64,000 nt of DNA from Streptomyces anulatus (lineage in GTDB: Bacteria > Actinomycetota > Actinomycetes > Streptomycetales > Streptomycetaceae). The notes under the pieces were generated by a model. That model saw only the letters and a program-made list of their open reading frames with translations. It had not been told where the DNA came from and made no database searches. The number at the start of each line of letters is the position of its first letter. Position 1 is the first letter of the stretch. Positions 20,975 through 28,752 of the stretch are shown here, in pieces. Where the stretch lies: contig NZ_JOEZ01000007.1 in the NCBI RefSeq assembly GCF_000721175.1, forward strand, positions 496,001 to 560,000, read 5' to 3'. The position numbers and the translations under genes were made by a program.

Positions 20975-22309
20975 GGTGCGCTTGAAGAACTCGACCTCGC
21001 CGACCGCGATCGGCCGGCCCTCGCCCTGGCCGGTCGCCTCCCGCAGCACCAGCTCGACGGAGACGACATCGCTGATGCCCGTCCGTACCGTCTGCTCGCC
21101 GGGCTTGTCGTTGAAGGTCACCGCCTGCTCGTGGACCGTGCCGTCCTTCGTGGTGACGAGCAGGTCCGCCCGGGTCGGCCGTGCGCCCCGCCGGAACTCC
21201 TCGGGCTCCTTCGACACCCCGGTGTGCACCACGACGCCGACCAGCCGGAACGGCGTTTCGAAGGAGCACGTCAGCGACGCGCCGAGCGCGGGCGCGCCCC
21301 AGTACTTGTTCGTCAGCCCGTCGATGGCCGCGCCCGCCGGGTGACCGGGAGCCGCCGCGCTCGCGCTCGCCCCGGTGGGGCTGATCTCCGCGGTGCCGCC
21401 GAGCTTGTCCCGGACGTCCTCGAAGAGGTAGCGCCCCATCGGGAGGAACAGGAAGCCCGCGAACAGCAGCCCGGCCACGGCCAGGACGAGCAGCGTCCGC
21501 CGCAGCGCCCGGCCCGAACCGCCGCGCACCCGGCGGCGGAACGGCCACACCGTGCGCCACCAGGGCAGGGCGGCCGGCTGTTCCCGGGTCCGCAGCGGAG
21601 CGGCGCACCGCCTGCAGAACTGCCGCCCCGGCAGGTTCGGCGCGCCACAGGCGGGGCAGGGCGGGCCGTCCGGCGTCTCCTCCTCCGACACCGGCCGCAC
21701 GACGGGCCGCCGGGTCACGGGCTTGGCCGGCCGCACCGCCCCGACCGGCTCGTCGGCCTCGTTCACGCCGGACGCATGCTCGGACACGTTCTCGGGCGCG
21801 CTCCTGGACGCCGGTGCGGATGCCGGGAATCCGGGGCGTACAGGAGCGGGCTGCACGGGCCGCGCCTGCGGCCTCGCCGGTACGGGAGCTGACTCCGCCG
21901 CGGGCGTGGCGGGCCGCGGTGGTACGGGGGCGGGTGCGGGAGCCGCCGGGGGCGCGGGAGCCGACCGGGGTGGCTCCGGCGGAAGTTCGGGGCGCGCGGG
22001 CGGTTCAGGCCGCTCGGAGGGCGCCGGCACGGGCCGCTCCGGGGCCCCGGAGTCCGCTGCGGGCGGCGGCGGCGGCGTCGGCACAGGCGGAGGTGCCGGT
22101 GCCGGTGTCGGCGGACCGGCGGGTTCCGGCTCCTGGGAGGGTGCGGCCTCCGGCCCCGCCACCGGGGCTTCCGGCTCGGGCTCCGGCTCCGGAACCGTCG
22201 TCCGCGCAGGCCGCGCCGGCTGGGAGGACCAGCCCAGGTAGCCGCCGCAGTTGCCGCAGAAGTCGTCGCTCTCGCCGTTGGCCGTACCGCACGCCGGGCA
22301 CGAACGCAT
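20972..22309 (-). CDS. Zinc-ribbon membrane protein with beta-sandwich C-terminus (CIS membrane partner candidate)
   Basis: 445 residues. A zinc ribbon lies at 4-22 (CPACG and CGNCG), a long Pro/Glu/Ala linker at ~35-210, a second ribbon at 218-238 (CPACG and CRRCA), one membrane helix at ~270-291, and an outside domain at ~315-445 resembling discoidin or NADase-type glycan-binding folds. Topology: ribbons inside, beta-sandwich outside. It is the last gene of the CIS operon, five bases after the tail protein I gene. Streptomyces CIS loci are known to encode a membrane protein (CisA) needed for the particle to act at the membrane; position and layout suggest this is that protein, an inference. 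AGGAGG precedes GTG 22312/ATG 22309. Confidence 0.8.
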   Translation of the reverse strand: MRSCPACGTANGESDDFCGNCGGYLGWSSQPARPARTTVPEPEPEPEAPVAGPEAAPSQEPEPAGPPTPAPAPPPVPTPPPPPAADSGAPERPVPAPSERPEPPARPELPPEPPRSAPAPPAAPAPAPVPPRPATPAAESAPVPARPQARPVQPAPVRPGFPASAPASRSAPENVSEHASGVNEADEPVGAVRPAKPVTRRPVVRPVSEEETPDGPPCPACGAPNLPGRQFCRRCAAPLRTREQPAALPWWRTVWPFRRRVRGGSGRALRRTLLVLAVAGLLFAGFLFLPMGRYLFEDVRDKLGGTAEISPTGASASAAAPGHPAGAAIDGLTNKYWGAPALGASLTCSFETPFRLVGVVVHTGVSKEPEEFRRGARPTRADLLVTTKDGTVHEQAVTFNDKPGEQTVRTGISDVVSVELVLREATGQGEGRPIAVGEVEFFKRT

Positions 22310-22313
22310 CACG

Positions 22314-22889
22314 TCAGCCTCCTGTCTGTTCGGGCTCTCCGGGCGGGCCCGGCAGGACCTCCACCCGGCAGGTGAGGTGGACGGGGCACGAGGCCGCGGC
22401 GACGTCCAGGACGCGGCGGGCATCAACCGGGACGCCCTCGCGCACCGGCCAGACCCGGACGAGCAGTTCACCGGCGGGCGGCGGCGGGAGGGCGGCGCCC
22501 GGCTCGGCCGACCAGGTGGCGCCCCCGCCGTCCCGGACCTCCGCGTGCACCCCGCAGCAGAGCCGCAGCCGCTCGACGAGGCCCCGCCGGGTGCCGCGCC
22601 ACCGGTGCAGCTCGACGGCGCGCGCGACGACCGCCCGGTGCAGCTCGACCGGCCACGCCGGATCGGTCTCCACGCCCACCCAGGACGCCAGCCAGGGCAG
22701 GAAGTCGGCCGGGGCCAGCGCCGGGTCGAAGTAGGCGGGCAGGTTGTCCAGCGTCGACAGGACCGGCGCCAGCACCGTGTCCAGGCCCGCCGTGAACCGC
22801 TGGGCCAGGTCGTCGTCCGCGTACAGCGCGGGCAGCAGCTCGCCGATCGGATAGCGGCTCGGCAGCCCGGGTATCGCGGCCCGCGTCAT
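22314..22889 (-). CDS. Phage tail protein I-like baseplate component
   Basis: 191 residues. The N-terminal half contains the segments YFDPALAPADFLPWLASWVG and RGTRRGLVERLRLCCG, which mark the tail protein I family (P2 gpI/Afp12-like), a wedge component of contractile tail baseplates. The C-terminus is a small Pro/Gly-rich extension. It overlaps the baseplate J gene by ATGA (22886-22889) and is followed after four bases by the membrane protein gene. Gene order J-I matches contractile phage tails. Confidence 0.9.
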   Translation of the reverse strand: MTRAAIPGLPSRYPIGELLPALYADDDLAQRFTAGLDTVLAPVLSTLDNLPAYFDPALAPADFLPWLASWVGVETDPAWPVELHRAVVARAVELHRWRGTRRGLVERLRLCCGVHAEVRDGGGATWSAEPGAALPPPPAGELLVRVWPVREGVPVDARRVLDVAAASCPVHLTCRVEVLPGPPGEPEQTGG

Positions 22890-24847
22890 ACGCCCTCACC
22901 GGCCCCGCTCGCGGTGACCACCACCTGGTGCTGGTGTGAGAAGACCAGGGCCCCCGGCGCGACGTCGACCCGGTCCACCGCCGCCCCGCGCCGGCCGGTG
23001 ATCGGGTCCGCCGGGAACAGCCGGACGTCCTCCACCAGACCGGCCCCCTCCACGCTCTGGAGCACGGCGAAGACCTCCCCGTACTGCACGGGCCTGCCGA
23101 ACGGCCACCCCCGGCCGTCCGCCCCGCCCCGCAGCGGGTCGATGTGCCGGAACAGCGCCTCCAGCGCCTCCGCCCGCACCCGGTCCACGTCCCCGGGCGC
23201 TGCCACCAGCCGGGCGACGACCGTGACGCCCTGGTAGGCGGGCGGCTCCACGACCAGCCTGGTGCCGACCAGCCGCCGTTCGTCGAGCCGGGCGGTGACC
23301 GCCGCGAGCACCTGGTCCGAGGGGATCAGCTGCTCGAACCGCAGGTGTCCGTCCTCGTCGGCGACCGCGTCGGGCACCACCAGCACCCGCACCGCACCGG
23401 CCTCGCCCGCCACGGCCGGCAGACACCGCACCCGGCGCAGCGACGGTGCGGCCTCCCGGGCGATGACCTCGTAGTCCTCGGCCGTGACGGCCCGTTCCTG
23501 CACCCGCAGGATGTTGGGCGCCCGGACCTTCGCGTTCTCCACGGTCTCCCCGTCGACCCCGCCGGTCGCCGCCTCGCGGTTGTCGACGCCCGCGACGTAC
23601 GGCACCGAACTGCGCAGCACGGAGATCGCGCCCCGGGCGACGTTGCCCGCCGCCCCGCCGCCGGTCCGGTAGCGCGGGACGCGGAGCTGGGCGCCCTTCT
23701 CCGGCACCGCCCCGTACGCGCGCATCGTTCCGTCCGGCTCCCGCACCTCCGGCGGGAACGCGAACTCCCCGGAGACCGCGTCGATCCGGACGTGCCGGTC
23801 ACCGGGTCCGGACGCCCCGAAGTGCTCGACCGGGGTCCAGATCTGCCAGCCCTCGTCCGCCGACACCTGCACGACCGGCGGCTCCCCGTCCAGCAGCAGC
23901 GGCGCACGGCTCACCGTGAACCGCTGCCCGGCGACGCCCTCCGACACCCCGAGGGGCACGTCGACGACGGTCTCCGCGTGCTCCGCGGCCGCCGTGCCGC
24001 CGACCGTGAACACCTCGGCCTCCCGGATCGTCGGCGACTCCGAGTAGAAGGGCTGGCCCGGCTCCGGAGCGGTCACCCGGCAGCGCAGCCACCCCGCCCG
24101 GGTGCCCGCCACGACGGACGGGGTGTGCCCGGCCGGGACGAACACGACGACCTCGCCGGGCCGGTTCAGCCCGCCGGTGCTGTCGGTGCCGGTCGCACAG
24201 GTCACCCAGCGGGCCCCGTCCCACGCCTCCCACACCAGCGGCGGCTGACGCGGGTCGACGCCCACGCCCTCCACCCGGCTGTCCAGGCGGACGGCGACGA
24301 TGCAGTGCGGTACGGCGGTGGGCAGCCCGAACAGGAGGGCGTCACCGGGCTCCGGACGCGTCTGGAAGCACGGGATGTCCTTGCCCGCACCGAGCGGCGC
24401 GGTCCGGTCCGTCTGCTCGCCCGACACCGGCGCGGTGACCAGCCGGACCAGCGAACTCGGCACGATCGGCAGGTCGTCGGCGGTGGAGAACACCACCGGC
24501 TCCTCCGCCTCCCCGCGCGCGGTCGCCACCTCCGTACCGGCGGGCAGGTGCACGGTCTCCGGCTGCGGCGCGGACAGCCAGAAGTCGATCTCGGCGCGCG
24601 CCACGGTCGGCGGGAACAGCGTCACGCCCAGCAGGTCGAGGAAGGCCGCGTAGTTCTTGTCCGGCACCCGGTTCAGCCGGTACAGCAACTGGTCGACCAG
24701 GTACGCGAACGTCTCGATCAGCGTGACCCCGGGGTCCGACACGTTGTGGTCGGTCCACTCGGGGGAGCGCTGCTGGACGTACCGCTTGGCCTCGTCGACG
24801 AGCTGCTGGAAACGCCGGTCGTCCAGGTTGGGCGAAGGCAGGGCCAT
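22886..24847 (-). CDS. Baseplate J-like protein (CIS wedge)
   Basis: 653 residues from ATG 24847. It opens with PSPNLDDRRFQQLVDEAKRY and contains the conserved DPGVTLIETFAYLVDQLLYRLNRVPDKNY stretch in the first 90 residues, typical of putative baseplate assembly proteins of extracellular or cytoplasmic CIS. The C-terminal half holds the baseplate J core (ENAKVRAPNILRVQERAVTAEDYE). With gp25 and tail protein I it forms the wedges that hold the sheath and trigger contraction. ATGA overlaps on both sides show tight coupling with its neighbours. Confidence 0.92.
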   Translation of the reverse strand: MALPSPNLDDRRFQQLVDEAKRYVQQRSPEWTDHNVSDPGVTLIETFAYLVDQLLYRLNRVPDKNYAAFLDLLGVTLFPPTVARAEIDFWLSAPQPETVHLPAGTEVATARGEAEEPVVFSTADDLPIVPSSLVRLVTAPVSGEQTDRTAPLGAGKDIPCFQTRPEPGDALLFGLPTAVPHCIVAVRLDSRVEGVGVDPRQPPLVWEAWDGARWVTCATGTDSTGGLNRPGEVVVFVPAGHTPSVVAGTRAGWLRCRVTAPEPGQPFYSESPTIREAEVFTVGGTAAAEHAETVVDVPLGVSEGVAGQRFTVSRAPLLLDGEPPVVQVSADEGWQIWTPVEHFGASGPGDRHVRIDAVSGEFAFPPEVREPDGTMRAYGAVPEKGAQLRVPRYRTGGGAAGNVARGAISVLRSSVPYVAGVDNREAATGGVDGETVENAKVRAPNILRVQERAVTAEDYEVIAREAAPSLRRVRCLPAVAGEAGAVRVLVVPDAVADEDGHLRFEQLIPSDQVLAAVTARLDERRLVGTRLVVEPPAYQGVTVVARLVAAPGDVDRVRAEALEALFRHIDPLRGGADGRGWPFGRPVQYGEVFAVLQSVEGAGLVEDVRLFPADPITGRRGAAVDRVDVAPGALVFSHQHQVVVTASGAGEGV

Positions 24848-25284
24848 CAGCGCACTCCCGCTTCCTGAGAGGTCTGTGACGACGAACCCTCGGACGGGAT
24901 CGTGTAGAAGGGAAAGACGAGGTTGCGCAGGTCGTTGGTGGCCCGCACGGTGTAGTGCACGTCGATGTAGAGCGTGCCCTCCTCGATGGCGTCGAACGCG
25001 ATCACCACGTCGGTCACCTCGATGCGCGGCTCCCACCGCTCCAGCGAGGTCCGGACCTCCTGCGCGATCCGCCCGGCCGTCGCCCCGTCGCCGGGCGCGA
25101 AGACGTAGTCGTGGATGCCGCAGCCGAACTCCGGGCGCATCGGCCGCTCGCCCGGTGCGGTGCCGAGGACCAGACCGATCGCCTCCTCGATCTCCCGGTC
25201 CCGCTCGACCAGCGCGATCCCGCCCGTCGGCCCGACCCGCAGCGGGAAGCCCCAGCCACGTCCGATGAATCCGCCGCCGCTCAC
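24847..25284 (-). CDS. gp25/gpW-like baseplate wedge protein
   Basis: 145 residues from a GTG at 25284 that overlaps the PAAR stop. GWGFPLRVGPTGGIALV is followed by the family signature IEEAIGLVLGTAPGERPMRPEFGCGI and EVRTSLERWEPRIEV. gp25 homologues sit at the inner baseplate and nucleate sheath assembly. The Glu-Pro-Arg motif region is intact (WEPRIE). It lies in the usual order PAAR-gp25-J. Confidence 0.93.
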   Translation of the reverse strand: MSGGGFIGRGWGFPLRVGPTGGIALVERDREIEEAIGLVLGTAPGERPMRPEFGCGIHDYVFAPGDGATAGRIAQEVRTSLERWEPRIEVTDVVIAFDAIEEGTLYIDVHYTVRATNDLRNLVFPFYTIPSEGSSSQTSQEAGVR

Positions 25285-25598
25285 ATCGGGCCCCCGATCA
25301 GGACGTTCGGCGCACCGCTGATGATGGGCGCGCCGCAGCTGGTGCTGTCCCGCATCCGGGCGGCGGGCAGCCCGCCGATCAGCACCTGACCGGTGAGCGC
25401 GGCGGCCGGGTTGGGCAGGATCACGTTGCCCGGCCCGAGCGCGGCGTGCGGCGGGACGACGCACACGTGGAGGCTCCCGGTGACGGCCGCGGGCCGGCCG
25501 CCGATGAGCACGGTGGCCACGGCCACCGCACCCGGGGGCGGGGTGCCGATGAGACCGCCGTGGGCGGTGCTGTCGCCCGTGCGGGCTGCGGGGGGCAT
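25281..25598 (-). CDS. PAAR-domain spike tip protein
   Basis: 105 residues with repeated PAAR units (PPAARTGD, LPNPAAALTG, LPAARMRD) and short Gly-rich beta turns. PAAR proteins fold into a metal-stabilised cone on the VgrG-like spike. The gene follows the VgrG-like gene by 88 bases and has a good AAGGAG site. There is no C-terminal effector extension, so this tip is a bare cone. Confidence 0.92.
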   Translation of the reverse strand: MPPAARTGDSTAHGGLIGTPPPGAVAVATVLIGGRPAAVTGSLHVCVVPPHAALGPGNVILPNPAAALTGQVLIGGLPAARMRDSTSCGAPIISGAPNVLIGGPM

Positions 25599-25686
25599 GG
25601 CCGGGGTTCTCCTTGCGGTGAGAGGGACTTCGCTGGGTAAGGGGCTTCGGAAAGGACGGAGACGGGGATGGGTGAGGCGGCGGGGG

Positions 25687-27468
25687 TCAGTTGATCCTGA
25701 TGAGCTTGGCCTTGAGGACGGCGAGCAGCCCGCCGTCGACCGTGACCCCCGTCTTGCCGTTGACGGTGACCGAGCGACCCTTGATGTTCACGTCGCCCGT
25801 GGTCCCGGCGTCGAGCGTGATGCCCGACGCGGACAGCGTCACCGAGCTCAGCTCCCGGGTGCCGCCCCGGCCCTTCACCGTCAGGGTGATCTCGCCCTTC
25901 TTCTCGTCGAGCATCACGTCGAGCCGCTTGTCGCCACTGGCGATCCGCACCCCGGAGGGGCCGCGCGGGGCGTCGAGCAGCTCCAGGCGGTTGCCCGAAC
26001 GGGACACCAGGGAACGGCGGTTGACCTTTCCGCTCGTCGGATCGACCAGCGGGACGTCGTGCGGCGAGGGCTTGTCGACCCCGTTGTAGAGACCGCCGAG
26101 CACATACGGGCTGTCCAGCAGCCCCTGCTCGAACCCGACCAGCACCTCGTCGTTGACCTCGGGACTGAACACCCCGCCGCCCCCCTGGCCGCCCCACTGC
26201 ACGGTGCGGACCCAGTCGGTGACGTACGTGTCGTCGAGCCACGGGAACTTCAGCCGCACCCAACCGCGTTGGCCCTTGCCCTCCTCCCGGATGTCGGTGA
26301 CCACACCGATCGCCAGGCCCGGCATGCGCGGGCCGCGCGAGGGGGCGTTCCCGCCGGAGGCCAGCCCCGACAGCGAACGGTCCGCCGAGGCGCTGACGAT
26401 CACCGTCGTGCGGTAGCCGGTGTCCGGTTCGAGGACGTGGTGCGCGGCCGTGGCGGTGTAGCGGCCGGAGAACGCGGGCCCCACGTTGCCGAGCGCCACC
26501 GGCAGCCCCGCCCGGAGCTGGGGGTTCCCGTAGGCGACCGCCTCGACCTCCCCGAAGCCGGCGCTGACCGACGCGGCGAGCGCGCCGGCCACGGCCCGGG
26601 TCTCCGCCTGGGTGCGGTACGGGGTGTCGGCGATCGTCGTACGGGAGTCGGAGCCGAAGATCTCCGCCGCCGTCGACGGGCTCATCCCCGGAGTGACGGT
26701 GTCGCTGCGGACGGACTGCTGCCGGGCCACCAGCCGGGTCTTGGTGTCGACGTTCCAGCCGCGCACCTCGACGCTGTCCGCCCCGTCCGCCCCGGTCAGC
26801 ACCGCCCGCAGGGCCACCAGGTTGTTCCCGTACTCCAGGACCATCGGGTCGCGCGAGGCGGACGTCGAGGGCGAGGGGGCCGAGGAGGCGGGGTCCGGCT
26901 TGGTGAACTGCAGCAGGCCCTTGTCGTCCACCCGTACGGTCGCCCCGCTCTCGGCCGCGAGGTGCTGGAGGAACTCCCAGTCCGACACGTTCGGCTGGGT
27001 CAGCTGCTTGTACGTGATCGACGCGGCCTCGATCCGCCCGCAGGCCAGACCGGCCCCGGTGGCGACCTTGCGGACGATGTCCGCCGTCTTCATGTTCCGG
27101 TACGCCACGACCTTCCGCCCGCGCTGGAGCCGGTGCGCCTTGGAGAACGCCCGGACGACGGTGAACGATCCGGTGGTGTCGGTGTCCAGCTCGATCGCGG
27201 TGACCTCCCCGGTGAACAGCCGCTCGCGCACCCGGTCCTGCACGGTGACCACCGAGATCTTCAGCGGGGTGCCCATGCCGATGCCGGTCTTGGTGAGGAA
27301 GGTGTGGTCGGGGTCCCGGTACATCAGTACGGCGGTGTCCGGCAGGCCCACGTTCTCGTCGACCACACAGCTCACCAGCTGGGTGGCCCAGGCGGCGGGC
27401 AGCTCGGCGGGCGCCTCGACGATCGGGTCGGCGGCGAAGGAGCGGCCGGGGGCGTCCTTCGCGCTCAT
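25687..27468 (-). CDS. VgrG-like spike protein (phage late control D/gp5 fusion)
   Basis: 593 residues. The N-terminal part resembles phage late control protein D (FSKAHRLQRGRKVVAYRNM, WEFLQHLAAESGATVRVDD), a central OB-fold domain carries WVRLKFPWLDDTYVTDWVRTVQWGG, and the C-terminus is a repetitive beta-helix (LTVKGRGGTRELSSVTLSA) that forms the spike shaft. It overlaps the LysM protein by ATGA and precedes PAAR. It is the central baseplate hub and needle of the injection particle. No toxin-like extension is visible. Confidence 0.94.
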   Translation of the reverse strand: MSAKDAPGRSFAADPIVEAPAELPAAWATQLVSCVVDENVGLPDTAVLMYRDPDHTFLTKTGIGMGTPLKISVVTVQDRVRERLFTGEVTAIELDTDTTGSFTVVRAFSKAHRLQRGRKVVAYRNMKTADIVRKVATGAGLACGRIEAASITYKQLTQPNVSDWEFLQHLAAESGATVRVDDKGLLQFTKPDPASSAPSPSTSASRDPMVLEYGNNLVALRAVLTGADGADSVEVRGWNVDTKTRLVARQQSVRSDTVTPGMSPSTAAEIFGSDSRTTIADTPYRTQAETRAVAGALAASVSAGFGEVEAVAYGNPQLRAGLPVALGNVGPAFSGRYTATAAHHVLEPDTGYRTTVIVSASADRSLSGLASGGNAPSRGPRMPGLAIGVVTDIREEGKGQRGWVRLKFPWLDDTYVTDWVRTVQWGGQGGGGVFSPEVNDEVLVGFEQGLLDSPYVLGGLYNGVDKPSPHDVPLVDPTSGKVNRRSLVSRSGNRLELLDAPRGPSGVRIASGDKRLDVMLDEKKGEITLTVKGRGGTRELSSVTLSASGITLDAGTTGDVNIKGRSVTVNGKTGVTVDGGLLAVLKAKLIRIN

Positions 27469-28187
27469 CGGTCCTCCTCCGCCAGGTGGTCTTCCCGTCC
27501 GGGCACGAGGAGCTCCCGGCCAGGGGTCAACTGCATCGGGTCGTCGATGTCGTTGGCGTGCGCGATGGTCCGCCAGGCGGTGGCGTCGCCGTACTCCCGC
27601 CAGGCCAGCAGCGGCAGGCTGTCCCCGGCCACGACCCGGTGGGTGCGCCGCGCCTCCTTCGAACCCGAGGTGGGGTTCTGCCCGGCCGGGTCGACGCTCG
27701 CCTCCTCGATCGACAGGGAGCAGGTGGCGCGCAGCGGCTTCCCGTCGACGTCGAACAGGGTGTAGGAGACCGAGAGGTTGGAGAGCACCCCGTCGAACGA
27801 GGTCGTCTTCGACGTTCCCCAGTCGAACCGCACCCAGGGGCTGGCGGGCGTCTTGCGCGCCAGGCTGCTGGGGGTGGGGACACACGCGGTCATCAGCTGC
27901 TCCACCGCCTTCTCCACGGAGTTGTCGTGGGTGGCGGTGGCGTCGAGGAAGACCTCCAGCGACAGGGCCCGGGGCCCGCTGCCGACGAACTCGGGCAGCG
28001 CGGACTGCCCGGCCATCCGGGATGGGGTGCGCCGCCACTCGGTGCTCTTGCTCAGCGACAGCTTCGCGGGGTTGAACTGCAACGTGAGCCGGGCGAGCGC
28101 CCCGCCGGGCTTGGCGCCGACGGCCGACGGCGGCTCCATGATGGTCAGCTGGGCGCGAGCGCGGCTCGCGCGGAGAGCGGGTGACAT
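27465..28187 (-). CDS. LysM-containing tube-baseplate adaptor (Afp7-like)
   Basis: 240 residues. The N-terminal domain (LQFNPAKLSLSKSTEWRR, GPRALSLEVFLDAT) is the CIS tube-associated domain. The C-terminal ~55 residues form a LysM motif (HRVVAGDSLPLLAWREYGDATAW, LTPGRELLVP). In contractile tails such proteins join the inner tube to the hub; the LysM here is structural rather than a cell-wall binder. It overlaps the VgrG-like gene by ATGA and starts 50 bases after the second tube gene. Confidence 0.92.
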   Translation of the reverse strand: MSPALRASRARAQLTIMEPPSAVGAKPGGALARLTLQFNPAKLSLSKSTEWRRTPSRMAGQSALPEFVGSGPRALSLEVFLDATATHDNSVEKAVEQLMTACVPTPSSLARKTPASPWVRFDWGTSKTTSFDGVLSNLSVSYTLFDVDGKPLRATCSLSIEEASVDPAGQNPTSGSKEARRTHRVVAGDSLPLLAWREYGDATAWRTIAHANDIDDPMQLTPGRELLVPGREDHLAEEDR

Positions 28188-28236
28188 CGCGTTCCTCCTT
28201 CCTTCGTACGGGTCCTGTCGGATGTGCTGCTTCCGG

Positions 28237-28662
28237 TCAGGACGGCTCCAGGCCCTCGTGCGCGATCTCCAGCGTCTCGATCGCCGCCTGGGAGTTGGCG
28301 GGGTCGAAGGACGGCCCCTGCCACCGCACCGGCACGATGCCGTGGACCTGCCAGCTGATGATCCGGCTGAGGTCGGGGCGCAGCGCCACGATCTCGCCGT
28401 CCTTGGGCTCGACCCGCTGGATCGTCTCGTTCAGCCAGCGCGCGATCTTGAGGGTGTCGGCGGTCACCGGGCGGGTCAGCGTGATGTTCGTCCAGGTGAT
28501 CCGCCCGGGCAGCTGCCAGGTGAACCCGTTGTTGCCGCCCTCGGCGTACGTCTCCATCTCCACCTCGGCGCCCAGGCCGGAGCAGGTGTGGAACGCGCCC
28601 AGGTCGCTGCCGCCGATCGCGAGCTTGAAGAACACGCTCGTCGCGAAGATGTTGTCCGTCAT
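28237..28662 (-). CDS. CIS inner tube protein 2 (T4 gp19-like)
   Basis: 141 residues, gp19/Hcp-like fold: MTDNIFATSVFFKLAIGGSD, a central GFTWQLPGRITWTNITLTRPVT and the C-terminal strand AAIETLEIAHEGL. The particle has two tube-type genes. This one lies next to the LysM adaptor, in the place of Afp5, and probably forms the specialised first ring at the baseplate; the copy at 32661 is the bulk tube. The start codon has only a weak GAGAGA site. Confidence 0.92.
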   Translation of the reverse strand: MTDNIFATSVFFKLAIGGSDLGAFHTCSGLGAEVEMETYAEGGNNGFTWQLPGRITWTNITLTRPVTADTLKIARWLNETIQRVEPKDGEIVALRPDLSRIISWQVHGIVPVRWQGPSFDPANSQAAIETLEIAHEGLEPS

Positions 28663-28752
28663 GCGTCTCTCGTCTTCTCTGCTGTCTCTCGTACGGGGCG
28701 TTCGGAGGCGGGCGGTACGGGTCCGGGCGGGGTGCCGGGGGCGGGCGTGCCG

